Both the position numbers and the translations under genes were made by a program. The notes below the pieces were generated by a model, which worked only from the letters and a program-made list of their open reading frames with translations, searched no databases and was not told the DNA's origin. From Micrococcales bacterium (GTDB lineage Bacteria; Actinomycetota; Actinomycetes; S36-B12; UBA10799), in contig JADJCR010000014.1 in NCBI GenBank assembly GCA_016703125.1, positions 1 to 46,120 of the forward strand: 46,120 nucleotides of DNA, given 5' to 3'. Shown piece after piece: positions 24,914-31,975 of the stretch (position 1 is its first letter; each line of letters begins with the position of its first letter).

Positions 24914-25369
24914 TCAGGGCGCTCCGTTGGTCTCGAAGTCACCCTCCCCGGACACCGCCGACGGCGGCACCTCCGTGGGTTCGATCTCCTCCTCGATCGG
25001 CGGCGGGGAGGTGGTCTTGGTGGGCTTGCCCTTGGGCGTGGCACTCACCGACACGCTCGGACTGGCCGACGTGGCGGTGGGAGTGGGCGAAGGTGCCGGC
25101 GTGGTGGGTGCCTGCGTCGTGGGCGCCGCCGTGGTGAAGGTCGGGGAGGCGGTCGGGGAGGCGGTCACCGATCGCGTGGCCGTCGGGCTGGGCGTCGGTT
25201 CCGGCTCGTCGGGCGTGCTCCGCGAGGCCCACAGTGCGCCGCCACCGAGTCCGAGCGCGATGGCGATCAGGACCGCCAGCACGATCGGCCACCGCGAGGA
25301 TTTCGGCTCCTCGGGCGGCATTTCCGGGTCTTGCGCCGGCGGCATGGCCATGGTGGGGTAGTCGCTCAC
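24914..25369 (-). CDS. single-pass membrane protein with Pro/Thr/Ser-rich extracellular tail
   Basis: 151 aa. A cytoplasmic N-terminus of about 25 residues ('MPPAQDPEMPPEEPKSSRW'), one helix (about 26-48, 'PIVLAVLIAIALGLGGGALW'), then a low-complexity outer region rich in 'PTPSPTATRS' and 'TTAAPTTQAPTTPAP', the type often O-mannosylated in actinobacteria. The end is acidic. No catalytic motif is seen and I do not recognise a family. A TAGCCT box six bases before GTG 25369 indicates a leaderless start. It sits between DUF2530 and serC, where mycobacteria carry SepH, but it shows no SepH-like domain. Confidence 0.7.
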   Translation of the reverse strand: MSDYPTMAMPPAQDPEMPPEEPKSSRWPIVLAVLIAIALGLGGGALWASRSTPDEPEPTPSPTATRSVTASPTASPTFTTAAPTTQAPTTPAPSPTPTATSASPSVSVSATPKGKPTKTTSPPPIEEEIEPTEVPPSAVSGEGDFETNGAP

Positions 25370-25375
25370 CCCTTC

Positions 25376-25381
25376 AGGCTA
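25376..25381 (-). promoter_or_regulatory. -10 box, leaderless promoter of the Pro/Thr-rich membrane protein
   Basis: Minus-strand TAGCCT, six bases (GAAGGG), then GTG 25369. Confidence 0.55.
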
Positions 25382-25388
25382 AGCCGAG

Positions 25389-25411
25389 GGGTGGCTCACC
25401 CGGGGGAGCAC
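25389..25411 (-). terminator. possible terminator hairpin after serC
   Basis: GGTGGCTC and GAGCACC (with one bulge) can pair around a C/G-rich loop 19-41 bases past the serC stop. There is no U-run, as is common for high-GC actinobacteria. Weak evidence. Confidence 0.3.
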
Positions 25412-25429
25412 CCGTTGGCGCGCCGCTGT

Positions 25430-26545
25430 TCAGAGCCGGCCCACGACCCAGTCGATGCTGGCAGTCAGCGCCTCGACGTCAGCCGGCTCGACGGCCGGGA
25501 ACATCGCCACCCGCAGTTGGTTCCGGCCGAGCTTCCGGTACGGCTCCACGTCCACAATGCCGTTGGCCCGCAGGACCTTGGCCACCTCAGCGGCGTCCAC
25601 CCCGTCGGCGAAATCGATCGTCCCGACGACCGGCGAGCGCAGGGCCGGGTCGCTCACATAGGGCGTGGTGTACTCGGTCTGCTCAGCCCAGTCGTACAGG
25701 ATCCCGGAACTCTCGGCGGTCCGGGCCGTCGTCCAGACCAGGCCGCCGTTGCCGTTGAACCAGTCGACCTGTTCGGCCATGAGGGCGATCGTGGCCAGCG
25801 CCGGGGTGTTGTACGTCTGCTCCTGCACGGAGTTGTCGATGGCGATGTTGAGGTCCAGGAAGGCGGGCATCCAGCGGTCGGTGGCCTTGATCGTCGCCGC
25901 TCGCTCCAGCGCCCTCGGGGACATTAGCGCGAACCACAGACCGCCGTCGGAGGCGAAGCACTTCTGCGGGGCGAAGTAGTAGACGTCGAAGTCGTCGGCA
26001 GCCACCGGCAACCCGCCGGCGGCCGATGTTGCGTCGAACATGATCAGGGCGTCGCCGGCACCCGCCGGGCGGACCGCCGCGATAGCCACACCGGTCGACG
26101 TCTCGTTGTGCGGACTCGCGTACACATCGAGCCCGGCCGCCGGTTCGAACGGCCCTGCTGTGCCCGGCTCGAAGGTCCGCACGTCCTGCTCCCCCAGATG
26201 CGGGGCGGTCTGCGCGGCCTTGGCGAACTTCGACCCGAACTCACCGAACGACAGGAACTGCCCGCGGTCCTCGATGAGTCCGAAGGTGGCGATGTCCCAG
26301 AACGCGGTGGATCCGCCGTTGCCCATCACGACCTCGTAGCCGTCGGGCAGCGAGAACAGGTCCCGCAATCCCTGCCGCAGTCGCTTGACCTGGTTCTTGA
26401 CGCCCGGCTTGCGGTGCGACGTGCCCAGGTAGGTGGGGGCCATCGCGTACAGCGCGTCCAGCTGCTCCGGGCGCACCTTGGACGGGCCGCTGCCGAAACG
26501 GCCGTCGGCGGGCTTGAGGTCGGCGGGAATCTGAAGGTCGGTCAC
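25430..26545 (-). CDS. serC: phosphoserine transaminase SerC
   Basis: PLP-dependent conversion of 3-phosphohydroxypyruvate and glutamate to phosphoserine in serine synthesis. 371 aa, the actinobacterial SerC size. 'GRFGSGPSKVRPEQLDAL' at the start, 'GYEVVMGNGGSTAFWD', 'ALIMFDATSAAGGLPV' and the PLP lysine in 'VYYFAPQKCFASDGGLW' are typical; 'PYRKLGRNQLRVAMFPAVEP' closes the small domain. TAGCCT six bases before GTG 26545 marks a leaderless start. It lies near citA and pdxH (the enzyme making its PLP cofactor), an arrangement conserved in actinobacteria. Confidence 0.95.
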   Translation of the reverse strand: MTDLQIPADLKPADGRFGSGPSKVRPEQLDALYAMAPTYLGTSHRKPGVKNQVKRLRQGLRDLFSLPDGYEVVMGNGGSTAFWDIATFGLIEDRGQFLSFGEFGSKFAKAAQTAPHLGEQDVRTFEPGTAGPFEPAAGLDVYASPHNETSTGVAIAAVRPAGAGDALIMFDATSAAGGLPVAADDFDVYYFAPQKCFASDGGLWFALMSPRALERAATIKATDRWMPAFLDLNIAIDNSVQEQTYNTPALATIALMAEQVDWFNGNGGLVWTTARTAESSGILYDWAEQTEYTTPYVSDPALRSPVVGTIDFADGVDAAEVAKVLRANGIVDVEPYRKLGRNQLRVAMFPAVEPADVEALTASIDWVVGRL

Positions 26546-26551
26546 GGTTCC

Positions 26552-26557
26552 AGGCTA
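26552..26557 (-). promoter_or_regulatory. -10 box, leaderless promoter of serC
   Basis: Minus-strand TAGCCT, six bases (GGAACC), then GTG 26545. Confidence 0.6.
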
Positions 26558-26605
26558 GTGTCGTACGTCACGTGGGCGGTGACGGGCCTGGGCGAGGAGT
26601 GGGCG

Positions 26606-27748
26606 TCACTCCACGCGGAAGCCGACCTCCGGGTGGTATCCGCTGGGGGCCACCATGACCGGATCCCACCCGGGCACGTCTTCCGGGCGCCGCGGCGCGG
26701 GACCGATGTAGCGGGCGGAAGGCCGGATCAGGCGGCCGGTGCGCTTCTGCTCGAGGATGTGCGCGCTCCACCCGGCGAGCCGGGCGCAGGTGAACATGGA
26801 CGTGAACATGTGCGCCGGGACCTCGGCGAAGTCGAGCACGATCGCCGCCCAGAACTCCACGTTGGTCTCCAGCACCCGGTCCGGCCGGCGCTCGCGCAAC
26901 TCGGTCAGTGCGGCCTGCTCGAGCGCTTCGGCAACCTCGTACCGCGGGGCGTCGAGCTCACGGGCAGTGCGCCGCAGGACGCGTGCGCGCGGGTCCTCTG
27001 CGCGGTAGACGCGGTGCCCGAACCCCATGAGCCGCTCGCCGCGGTCCAGCACACCTTTGACGTACGAACGTGCGTCCCCGCTGCGCTCGATCTCCTCGAT
27101 CATCCCGAGCACGCGACTCGGCGCACCTCCGTGCAGGGGCCCGCTCATGGCACCCATCGCGCCCGAGATGGCGGCGGCCACGTCCGCGCCCGTGGAGGCG
27201 ATCACGCGCGAGGTGAACGTGGAGGCGTTCATGCCGTGCTCCGCGGCAGACACGAAGTACGCGTCCACGGCCTGCACGTGCGCCGGATCCGGCTCACCGC
27301 GCCACCGGACCATGAATCGCTCGACGATCGTGCGGGCCTTGTCGATCTGCGCCTGCGGCACCATCGGCTGCCCCAGACCACGCGCCGACTGGGCCACGAA
27401 ACTCATCGCCATGACCGAGACGTGCGAGAGGTTCTCGCGGGCCGTGTCGTCGTCGATGTCCAGCAGCGGTCGAAGTCCCCAGGCCGGGGCCAGCATCGCG
27501 ATCGCGGACTGCACGTCCACCCGTACGTCACCGGAGTGCACCGGGATGGGGAAGGGCTCTGCGGGGGGGAGGCCGGGATTGAACTCGTTGTCCACCAGCA
27601 GGCCCCAGACGTTGCCAAAGGAGACGCGTCCCACCAGGTCCTCGATGTCCACGCCGCGGTACCGCAGTGAACTGCCCTCTTTGTCAGGCTCCGCGATCTC
27701 CGTTTCGAACGCGACGACTCCTTCGAGACCCGGTACGAATTCGCTCAT
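26606..27748 (-). CDS. citA: citrate synthase (CitA/citrate synthase 2 type)
   Basis: Condenses oxaloacetate and acetyl-CoA, or acts on related acyl-CoAs. 380 aa. 'LRYRGVDIEDLV' opens the fold; catalytic regions are 'SAAEHGMNASTFTSRVIAST' (His), 'GPLHGGAPSRV' (His), 'MGFGHRVYRAEDPRA' (His and Arg) and 'VEFWAAIVLDFAEVP' (Asp). It resembles mycobacterial CitA (Rv0889c) rather than the main hexameric GltA, and shares its position near serC and pdxH. ATG 27748 has GGAG six bases upstream, so the message has a leader of about 30 bases. Divergent from pdxH, with overlapping -10 boxes. Confidence 0.93.
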   Translation of the reverse strand: MSEFVPGLEGVVAFETEIAEPDKEGSSLRYRGVDIEDLVGRVSFGNVWGLLVDNEFNPGLPPAEPFPIPVHSGDVRVDVQSAIAMLAPAWGLRPLLDIDDDTARENLSHVSVMAMSFVAQSARGLGQPMVPQAQIDKARTIVERFMVRWRGEPDPAHVQAVDAYFVSAAEHGMNASTFTSRVIASTGADVAAAISGAMGAMSGPLHGGAPSRVLGMIEEIERSGDARSYVKGVLDRGERLMGFGHRVYRAEDPRARVLRRTARELDAPRYEVAEALEQAALTELRERRPDRVLETNVEFWAAIVLDFAEVPAHMFTSMFTCARLAGWSAHILEQKRTGRLIRPSARYIGPAPRRPEDVPGWDPVMVAPSGYHPEVGFRVE

Positions 27749-27785
27749 CTGCTACTCCAGCGCTTGAATGGACCGCTTCGATCAA

Positions 27786-27792
27786 TAACCTA
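27786..27792. promoter_or_regulatory. overlapping divergent -10 boxes of citA and pdxH
   Basis: TAACCTA reads TAACCT on the plus strand (27786-27791, toward pdxH) and TAGGTT on the minus strand (27792-27787, toward citA). Each is followed by a leader of about 30 bases with its own ribosome site. It is the second TANNNTA of this kind in the window. Confidence 0.5.
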
Positions 27793-27828
27793 GTGGCCGA
27801 AGCGCATTCGCGCTGCGACGAGGCGGAT

Positions 27829-28479
27829 ATGAACGAGATACGCAGGATCGACTACCGGTCGGGGCCGTTGGTGGAAGCCGAACTGGCCCAGACCCCGCTG
27901 GATCAGTTCACGCGCTGGCTGCACGAGGCCGATGCTGCCGGCATCGAGGAACCCAATGCCATGACCGTGGCCACCGTCGATGCCGGCGGCCAGCCGCACG
28001 TGCGCACGATCCTCTGCAAGGAGGTCACGCCGGAGGGCTTCGTGTTCTTCACCAACTACGCCTCGGCCAAGGGCCAGCAGATCGATGAGAACCCGCAGGT
28101 GGGCCTGTGTTACCACTGGCAGCCGCTGCACCGACAGGTGCGGGTGACGGGGGTCGCGGTGAGATTGCCCGCAGCGCAGTCCGACGACTACTTCGGCTCC
28201 CGGCCGCGCGACGCCCAACTCGGCGCCTGGTCCTCCCCCCAGTCGCAGGTCATCCCCGACCGGCAGTACCTGCGCGACAAGTGGGACGAGGCGACGCATC
28301 GCTTCCCCGCGGAAGTCCCGCGCCCTGACACCTGGGGCGGCTACCTGGTGCGCCCCACGTCCATCGAGTTCTGGCAGGGGCAGCCTTCACGCCTGCACGA
28401 TCGCCTCCTGCTCACCGCACGCGGCGAGGGCCGCCTCGATGAGGTGTTGGACTGGTGGGTGCAGCGCCTGGCGCCGTAG
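27829..28479 (+). CDS. pdxH: pyridoxamine 5'-phosphate oxidase PdxH
   Basis: FMN enzyme that oxidises pyridoxamine or pyridoxine 5'-phosphate to PLP. 216 aa. 'MTVATVDAGGQPHVRTILCK' and 'GFVFFTNYASAKGQQIDENP' form the FMN site, 'WQPLHRQVRVTGVAVRLP' the dimer core, 'SRPRDAQLGAWSSPQSQVI' and 'WGGYLVRPTSIEFWQGQPSR' the substrate region; 'LDEVLDWWVQRLAP' is the standard ending. ATG 27829 is preceded by GAGG; an upstream in-frame GTG at 27793 would collide with the promoter. An inverted repeat (GCGCCT 28464-28469 with AGGCGC 28488-28493) spans both convergent stops and could end transcription both ways. Confidence 0.93.
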   Translation: MNEIRRIDYRSGPLVEAELAQTPLDQFTRWLHEADAAGIEEPNAMTVATVDAGGQPHVRTILCKEVTPEGFVFFTNYASAKGQQIDENPQVGLCYHWQPLHRQVRVTGVAVRLPAAQSDDYFGSRPRDAQLGAWSSPQSQVIPDRQYLRDKWDEATHRFPAEVPRPDTWGGYLVRPTSIEFWQGQPSRLHDRLLLTARGEGRLDEVLDWWVQRLAP

Positions 28480-28485
28480 GGCTCG

Positions 28486-28791
28486 CTAGGCGCGTTCCAC
28501 GTATGCCTGCAGTGCTGCAGCGACGACGTCGTCGAGATCGTCGCCGCGCACCTTGGCTAGTTGCCGGGCTGACTTGGCCACCTGTTTGGGCACCTTGACC
28601 TCGAGGGTGGTCCGCTTGTTCTTCTTGCGGGTGCGCGTCACCAGGGTGTCCGAGGTGCGACCACCGATCCCGACGACCGGGCGCAACTGAGCCGGCCGCG
28701 GCGCGGGGACGCTCGGCGGTACAGGGGCCACGGGGTGCACGTCGGCGTCGGGAGCCTTGCGCAGCGCGGGTCGTGGCGGCGGGTTGATCAT
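28486..28791 (-). CDS. small ribbon-helix-helix-like protein, partner of ParA
   Basis: 101 aa. The first 50 residues are Pro/Ala-rich and disordered; the last 45 ('TTLEVKVPKQVAKSARQLAK' then 'DDLDDVVAAALQAYVERA') have the strand-helix-helix pattern of a CopG/ribbon-helix-helix or Arc-like DNA-binding domain, with a basic stretch 'TRTRKKNKR' in front. The start overlaps the parA stop by ATGA, the gene order expected of ParA plus a small adaptor or centromere-binding protein. No ParB/Spo0J-type domain is present. Family assignment is by predicted fold pattern only. Confidence 0.6.
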   Translation of the reverse strand: MINPPPRPALRKAPDADVHPVAPVPPSVPAPRPAQLRPVVGIGGRTSDTLVTRTRKKNKRTTLEVKVPKQVAKSARQLAKVRGDDLDDVVAAALQAYVERA

Positions 28792-29594
28792 CGTCCCTCC
28801 CGGGCGAGTTCGTCGGCGATGTCGCGGCTGCTCATGTCGGCGACCCGGCCGAGCAGTTCGTCGAAGGTGCGGGCGGCTGATCGCGCGCCCACGGACTTCC
28901 AGGCATGGATGGGCACACCGGCACCCTGCGCCTGCTGGATAGCGGTCCGCTCCGGGATGGGTTCGGTCACCGTGGCCCCGAACGTCTCGCGCAGCTCCTC
29001 GAGCCGGAACCGGTGTTCCGAGAGCACCGCGCGGGTGCGGTTGGGGACGATGGCCACCACCGACAAGCGGGGGTTCCCCTCCTGCCCCGCGACCTGCACG
29101 GCTTCGACAGCCTGCTGGGCGCCTTGCACCGCGAAGTAGGAGGGCTCCGTGACCACCACGGCCTGGGTGGCCGCGAACAGCGCGTTGCGGGTCAGTTCTC
29201 CCAGGGACGGAGGGCAGTCCACGAGCACAAGGTCGTAGCGCGAGATGACGCCGCGCAATGCCCTCTGCAGACGGCGGACCGGATCAGCCCCCGATGGCAC
29301 TGCGCGGTGCTCCAACGCCCGCTCGGCGGCGATGACGTCCACCCCCTCCCCCCAACCGGTGCTGGTGATGGCATCCACGGCCACCCCGGAGCGGCCGTCG
29401 TAGAGCACGTCGGAGGTCGAGTAAGAGGCGGGTTCCGGCAGGTTCAGCCCCGCGGTGGCGTTGGCCTGCGGGTCGAGGTCGACGATGAGCACCCGGCGAC
29501 CCTCATGTTTGGCAGCACTGGCCAGGCCCAGCGTGACTGTCGTCTTGCCGACGCCGCCCTTGAGGCTGAGCACAGCGACGACGGGGGCATCCAT
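28788..29594 (-). CDS. ParA-family ATPase (MinD/ParA/Soj)
   Basis: 268 aa. The deviant Walker A 'LSLKGGVGKTTVTLGLAS' near the N-terminus, Walker A' 'RVLIVDLDPQANATAGLNL', Walker B 'YDLVLVDCPPSLGELTRNAL' and 'VVTEPSYFAVQGAQQAVE' define a ParA positioning ATPase without the N-terminal DNA-binding domain of plasmid P1-type ParA. Such proteins pattern DNA or other cargo on the nucleoid. It is not beside parB, gidB or rpmH, so it is not the chromosomal Soj locus; the cargo is unknown. ATG 29594 follows CATGAT by six bases; GTG 29600 would add two residues. Confidence 0.85.
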   Translation of the reverse strand: MDAPVVAVLSLKGGVGKTTVTLGLASAAKHEGRRVLIVDLDPQANATAGLNLPEPASYSTSDVLYDGRSGVAVDAITSTGWGEGVDVIAAERALEHRAVPSGADPVRRLQRALRGVISRYDLVLVDCPPSLGELTRNALFAATQAVVVTEPSYFAVQGAQQAVEAVQVAGQEGNPRLSVVAIVPNRTRAVLSEHRFRLEELRETFGATVTEPIPERTAIQQAQGAGVPIHAWKSVGARSAARTFDELLGRVADMSSRDIADELAREGR

Positions 29595-29600
29595 CCGCAC

Positions 29601-29606
29601 ATCATG
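29601..29606 (-). promoter_or_regulatory. possible -10 box, leaderless promoter of parA
   Basis: Minus-strand CATGAT, six bases (GTGCGG), then ATG 29594. Confidence 0.4.
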
Positions 29607-29716
29607 GCACTGATCAGGCAGTTTCCCCAGTATTCACGCAGGAAACCCCCGGTATGCGCAGCGTCGCCGGCCCGGCGGCCGGAACGCCCTGCCCGACCGC
29701 CCCGGGTCGCAGCGGG

Positions 29717-30943
29717 TCAGGAGCGGCTGGGCAGCGCCTGGAAGCGTGTCAGCGCCTCATCGCGCGCACGGGCGTGGTCGACGACCGGCGCCGGGTAGTC
29801 GACTGCGAGCACCCCCGGCTCGTGCGGGTCCGCGACATCGGCGAGTTCAGACACGTAGCGGCGGATGTACACGCCGTCAGGGTCGAAACGCCTGCCCTGC
29901 GTGGTGGGGTTGAAGATGCGGAAGTACGGCGCGGCGTCGGTGCCGCAGCCGGCCACCCACTGCCAGCCGAGTTGGTTGTTGGCCACGTCCGCATCGACGA
30001 GGTGCGCCATGAACCACGCCGCACCCTTCTGCCAGGGCTGATGCAGGTCCTTGATGAGGAAGCTGGCGGTCACCATGCGAAGGCGGTTGTGCATCCACCC
30101 CTCGGCCAGCAGTTGCCGCATGCCCGCGTCGACGAACGGGTAGCCGGTGCGGCCCTGCGTCCACGCCGTGAACAGATCGTCGTCACGGTCGTAGGCCATG
30201 TCGGAGTCGAAGCGGGCGTCGAGGCTGGACCAGACCGCGTGCGGTTGGTGCCACAACACGTCGGCGTAGAACTCCCGCCATGCCAGTTGCCGGGCGAACG
30301 GGTCGGTCGCCACGGCAGGGATCTCGGCCAGCATCGTGCGGGGGTGGATCTGCCCGAAGTGCAGCGCCGCGGACAGCCGACTGGTCGCCTGCAACGCAGG
30401 CTGGTCGCGGCGTGCTTTGTAGGGGGGCAGACCCGCCTCCCGGAACTCCCGCCACCGCCGCAGCGCCCGGGTGTCCGGTGACGGGGACGACGGTGCGGCC
30501 CAGCCGCGCGCAATCCACGCTTTGTAGAACGGCGTGAACACCCGGTAAGGGTTGCCGGACCCGTTGCGCAGTTCCCCCGGAGGTACAGCGTATGGAGTGT
30601 CCACGCGGCGCAGCGTGATGCCGTAGCCGGCCAGCGCGGAGGCAACCGCATCATCGCGGCGGCGGGCGAACGGGGTGGTGTCGTCGGTACAGAAGACCTG
30701 CGTCGCGCCGACCTCACCCGCAACTTGCTGAAGGACCGTTGCCGGGTCACCACGGAGCACCAGCAACCGGCGGTGCTCACCCAGTTCCGCCAAGGCCTCA
30801 TCCAGGTAGTGCCGACGCACCTCACCGGTCCCGGCCAGTCGCGGATCGTGTATGAACACCCCGACGGCATCCGGCCCAGCGGCCTCCAGAGCAGGGTTGT
30901 CGCCTGCCCGCAGATCTCGCCGGAACCAGTGGATCGCGGGCAT
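29717..30943 (-). CDS. phr: deoxyribodipyrimidine photolyase (class I CPD type)
   Basis: Light-driven repair of cyclobutane pyrimidine dimers using FAD and an antenna cofactor. 408 aa. 'IHWFRRDLRAGDNPAL' begins the antenna domain; the FAD domain has 'GRTGYPFVDAGMRQLLAEGW', 'MHNRLRMVTASFLIKDL' and 'NNQLGWQWVAGCGTDAAPYF', followed by 'RIFNPTTQGRRFDPDGVYI', all canonical for class I photolyases. The start ATG 30943 shares one base with the ideR stop (TGATG), so the two are translationally coupled. Photolyase plus NHEJ in one window suggests a sunlit or surface habitat, as an inference. Confidence 0.94.
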   Translation of the reverse strand: MPAIHWFRRDLRAGDNPALEAAGPDAVGVFIHDPRLAGTGEVRRHYLDEALAELGEHRRLLVLRGDPATVLQQVAGEVGATQVFCTDDTTPFARRRDDAVASALAGYGITLRRVDTPYAVPPGELRNGSGNPYRVFTPFYKAWIARGWAAPSSPSPDTRALRRWREFREAGLPPYKARRDQPALQATSRLSAALHFGQIHPRTMLAEIPAVATDPFARQLAWREFYADVLWHQPHAVWSSLDARFDSDMAYDRDDDLFTAWTQGRTGYPFVDAGMRQLLAEGWMHNRLRMVTASFLIKDLHQPWQKGAAWFMAHLVDADVANNQLGWQWVAGCGTDAAPYFRIFNPTTQGRRFDPDGVYIRRYVSELADVADPHEPGVLAVDYPAPVVDHARARDEALTRFQALPSRS

Positions 30944-31635
30944 CAGACGGGTTCGACGACGATGTGCTCGGCCACTCCCAGCGTCACCTCGGCGTACTCG
31001 CCGCCGCTGCCGATGAGCAGGCCACCCGGCGACCGGCTCACCTTCACCGTGGCACCGGGAGTCGCGCCGGCGCGGCGCAGTGCCGACATGACCTCGTGCT
31101 CGGTCTGCAGGGGCTCGTCGATCCGCCGCACGAGCACTCGCACCGGCGCATCGTCGAGACCGGCTGCGACCTCGCTGAGTGACGGCGCCGGGCGGCGGTC
31201 GGTCTCCCTGTCGGCCCCGAGTTCGGACAGCCCCGGGATGGGATTCCCGTACGGAGAGGTCGTCGGGTGGTCCAGGAGTTCCCAGATCCGCTTCTCCACG
31301 GCCTCACTCATCACGTGCTCCCAGCGGCAGGCCTCCGGATGCACGTCCTCCCAAGGCAGGCCGATGACGTTGACGAGCAGGCATTCGGCGAGGCGGTGTT
31401 TGCGCATGACGGACACGGCGTATGCGCGACCGGATGGCGTCAGCTCGAGATGGCGGTCCCCGGACACCACGACCAGCCCGTCGCGTTCCATGCGGGCCAC
31501 TGTCTGGGACACCGTGGGCCCGGATTGCCCGAGCCGCTCCGCGATGCGCGCACGCAAGGCGACGGTCCCCTCCTCCTCGAGTTCGAAGACGGTGCGCAGA
31601 TACATCTCTGTGGTATCGATCAACTCGCCGCTCAC
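30943..31635 (-). CDS. ideR: iron-dependent transcriptional regulator IdeR/DtxR
   Basis: Fe(II)-activated regulator of iron uptake and storage. 230 aa, the IdeR length. The winged helix comprises 'LIDTTEMYLRTVFELEEEG' and 'GQSGPTVSQTVARMERDGLV'. Metal ligands are the Met in 'TTEM', His/Glu in 'MRKHRLAE', and His, Cys, Glu, His in 'HPEACRWEHVM'. A C-terminal SH3-like FeoA domain ends 'ITLG'-type 'VTLGVAEHIVVEPV'. GTG 31635 gives the conserved start; the -10-like CACAAT is six bases upstream and no ribosome site is present. It is coupled by TGATG to the photolyase gene. Confidence 0.94.
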   Translation of the reverse strand: MSGELIDTTEMYLRTVFELEEEGTVALRARIAERLGQSGPTVSQTVARMERDGLVVVSGDRHLELTPSGRAYAVSVMRKHRLAECLLVNVIGLPWEDVHPEACRWEHVMSEAVEKRIWELLDHPTTSPYGNPIPGLSELGADRETDRRPAPSLSEVAAGLDDAPVRVLVRRIDEPLQTEHEVMSALRRAGATPGATVKVSRSPGGLLIGSGGEYAEVTLGVAEHIVVEPV

Positions 31636-31641
31636 CAGAAC

Positions 31642-31647
31642 ATTGTG
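31642..31647 (-). promoter_or_regulatory. possible -10 box, leaderless promoter of ideR-phr
   Basis: Minus-strand CACAAT, six bases (GTTCTG), then GTG 31635. Confidence 0.42.
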
Positions 31648-31718
31648 TCGCAGTGGTCGACCGGTGCAACCCCCGCGCCGACCACGCTGCGTCACCACCC
31701 CGGTCGCCGCGCACTCGG

Positions 31719-31732
31719 GTGACATACATCAC
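31719..31732. promoter_or_regulatory. candidate CRP/GlxR-type operator
   Basis: GTGACATACATCAC fits GTGA-N6-TCAC, the core of the actinobacterial CRP/GlxR consensus TGTGA-N6-TCACA. It lies 84 bases upstream of the ideR start and about 150 bases upstream of the candidate -10 box of the NlpC/P60 gene. A cAMP-making cyclase is encoded at 5096. Confidence 0.45.
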
Positions 31733-31797
31733 TCACCGTTTCGCATTCCTACCTACATGTGGGGCAGTCTCAGCAGATCGGCACAAGATGTTGGCCT

Positions 31798-31830
31798 CTT
31801 GTCCGAATCATGGCCCTGATCAGGGACAAG
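31798..31830. repeat. nested inverted repeats in the ideR-NlpC/P60 gap
   Basis: CTTGTCC (31798-31804) pairs with GGACAAG (31824-31830), and the perfect 12-bp palindrome CCCTGATCAGGG occupies 31814-31825. The whole 340-base gap (31636-31975) holds no gene that I can support; besides these it has a CRP-like site and a possible -10 box. Could be an operator; no known consensus fits. Confidence 0.55.
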
Positions 31831-31880
31831 GCCGCCCGTCGTGCCGAAGGATTGGGTGGCGACCCCCGGAGGCGATCGGC

Positions 31881-31886
31881 TAGCGT
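31881..31886 (+). promoter_or_regulatory. possible -10 box of the NlpC/P60 gene
   Basis: TAGCGT lies 90 bases before ATG 31976, implying a leader of about 80 bases that ends in GGGAGG. The leader contains CGTTACGTGAAAC and TTGACT stretches but no riboswitch I recognise. Confidence 0.35.
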
Positions 31887-31975
31887 GACATAACCGTTAC
31901 GTGAAACATCGGGCGTGTCGCTTGACTTTCACCGAAAGACAACCGAGTTCACATGCGGAGACTAGGGAGGCGGGC

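Noticed and set aside
25370..25392. Possible IdeR box (AGGCTAAGCC)
   Set aside because: Matches only part of the 19-bp IdeR consensus and coincides with the TAGCCT -10 box; half-site similarity is not enough.
28486..29600. Chromosomal origin/partition locus (parAB, parS)
   Set aside because: No ParB, gidB, rnpA, rpmH or dnaA nearby, and no parS-like palindrome was seen; the pair is treated as an orphan.
31886..31975. Riboswitch (c-di-AMP ydaO type) before the cell-wall hydrolase
   Set aside because: Such switches often precede NlpC/P60 or Rpf genes in actinobacteria, but the leader lacks the expected conserved segments that I could recognise.
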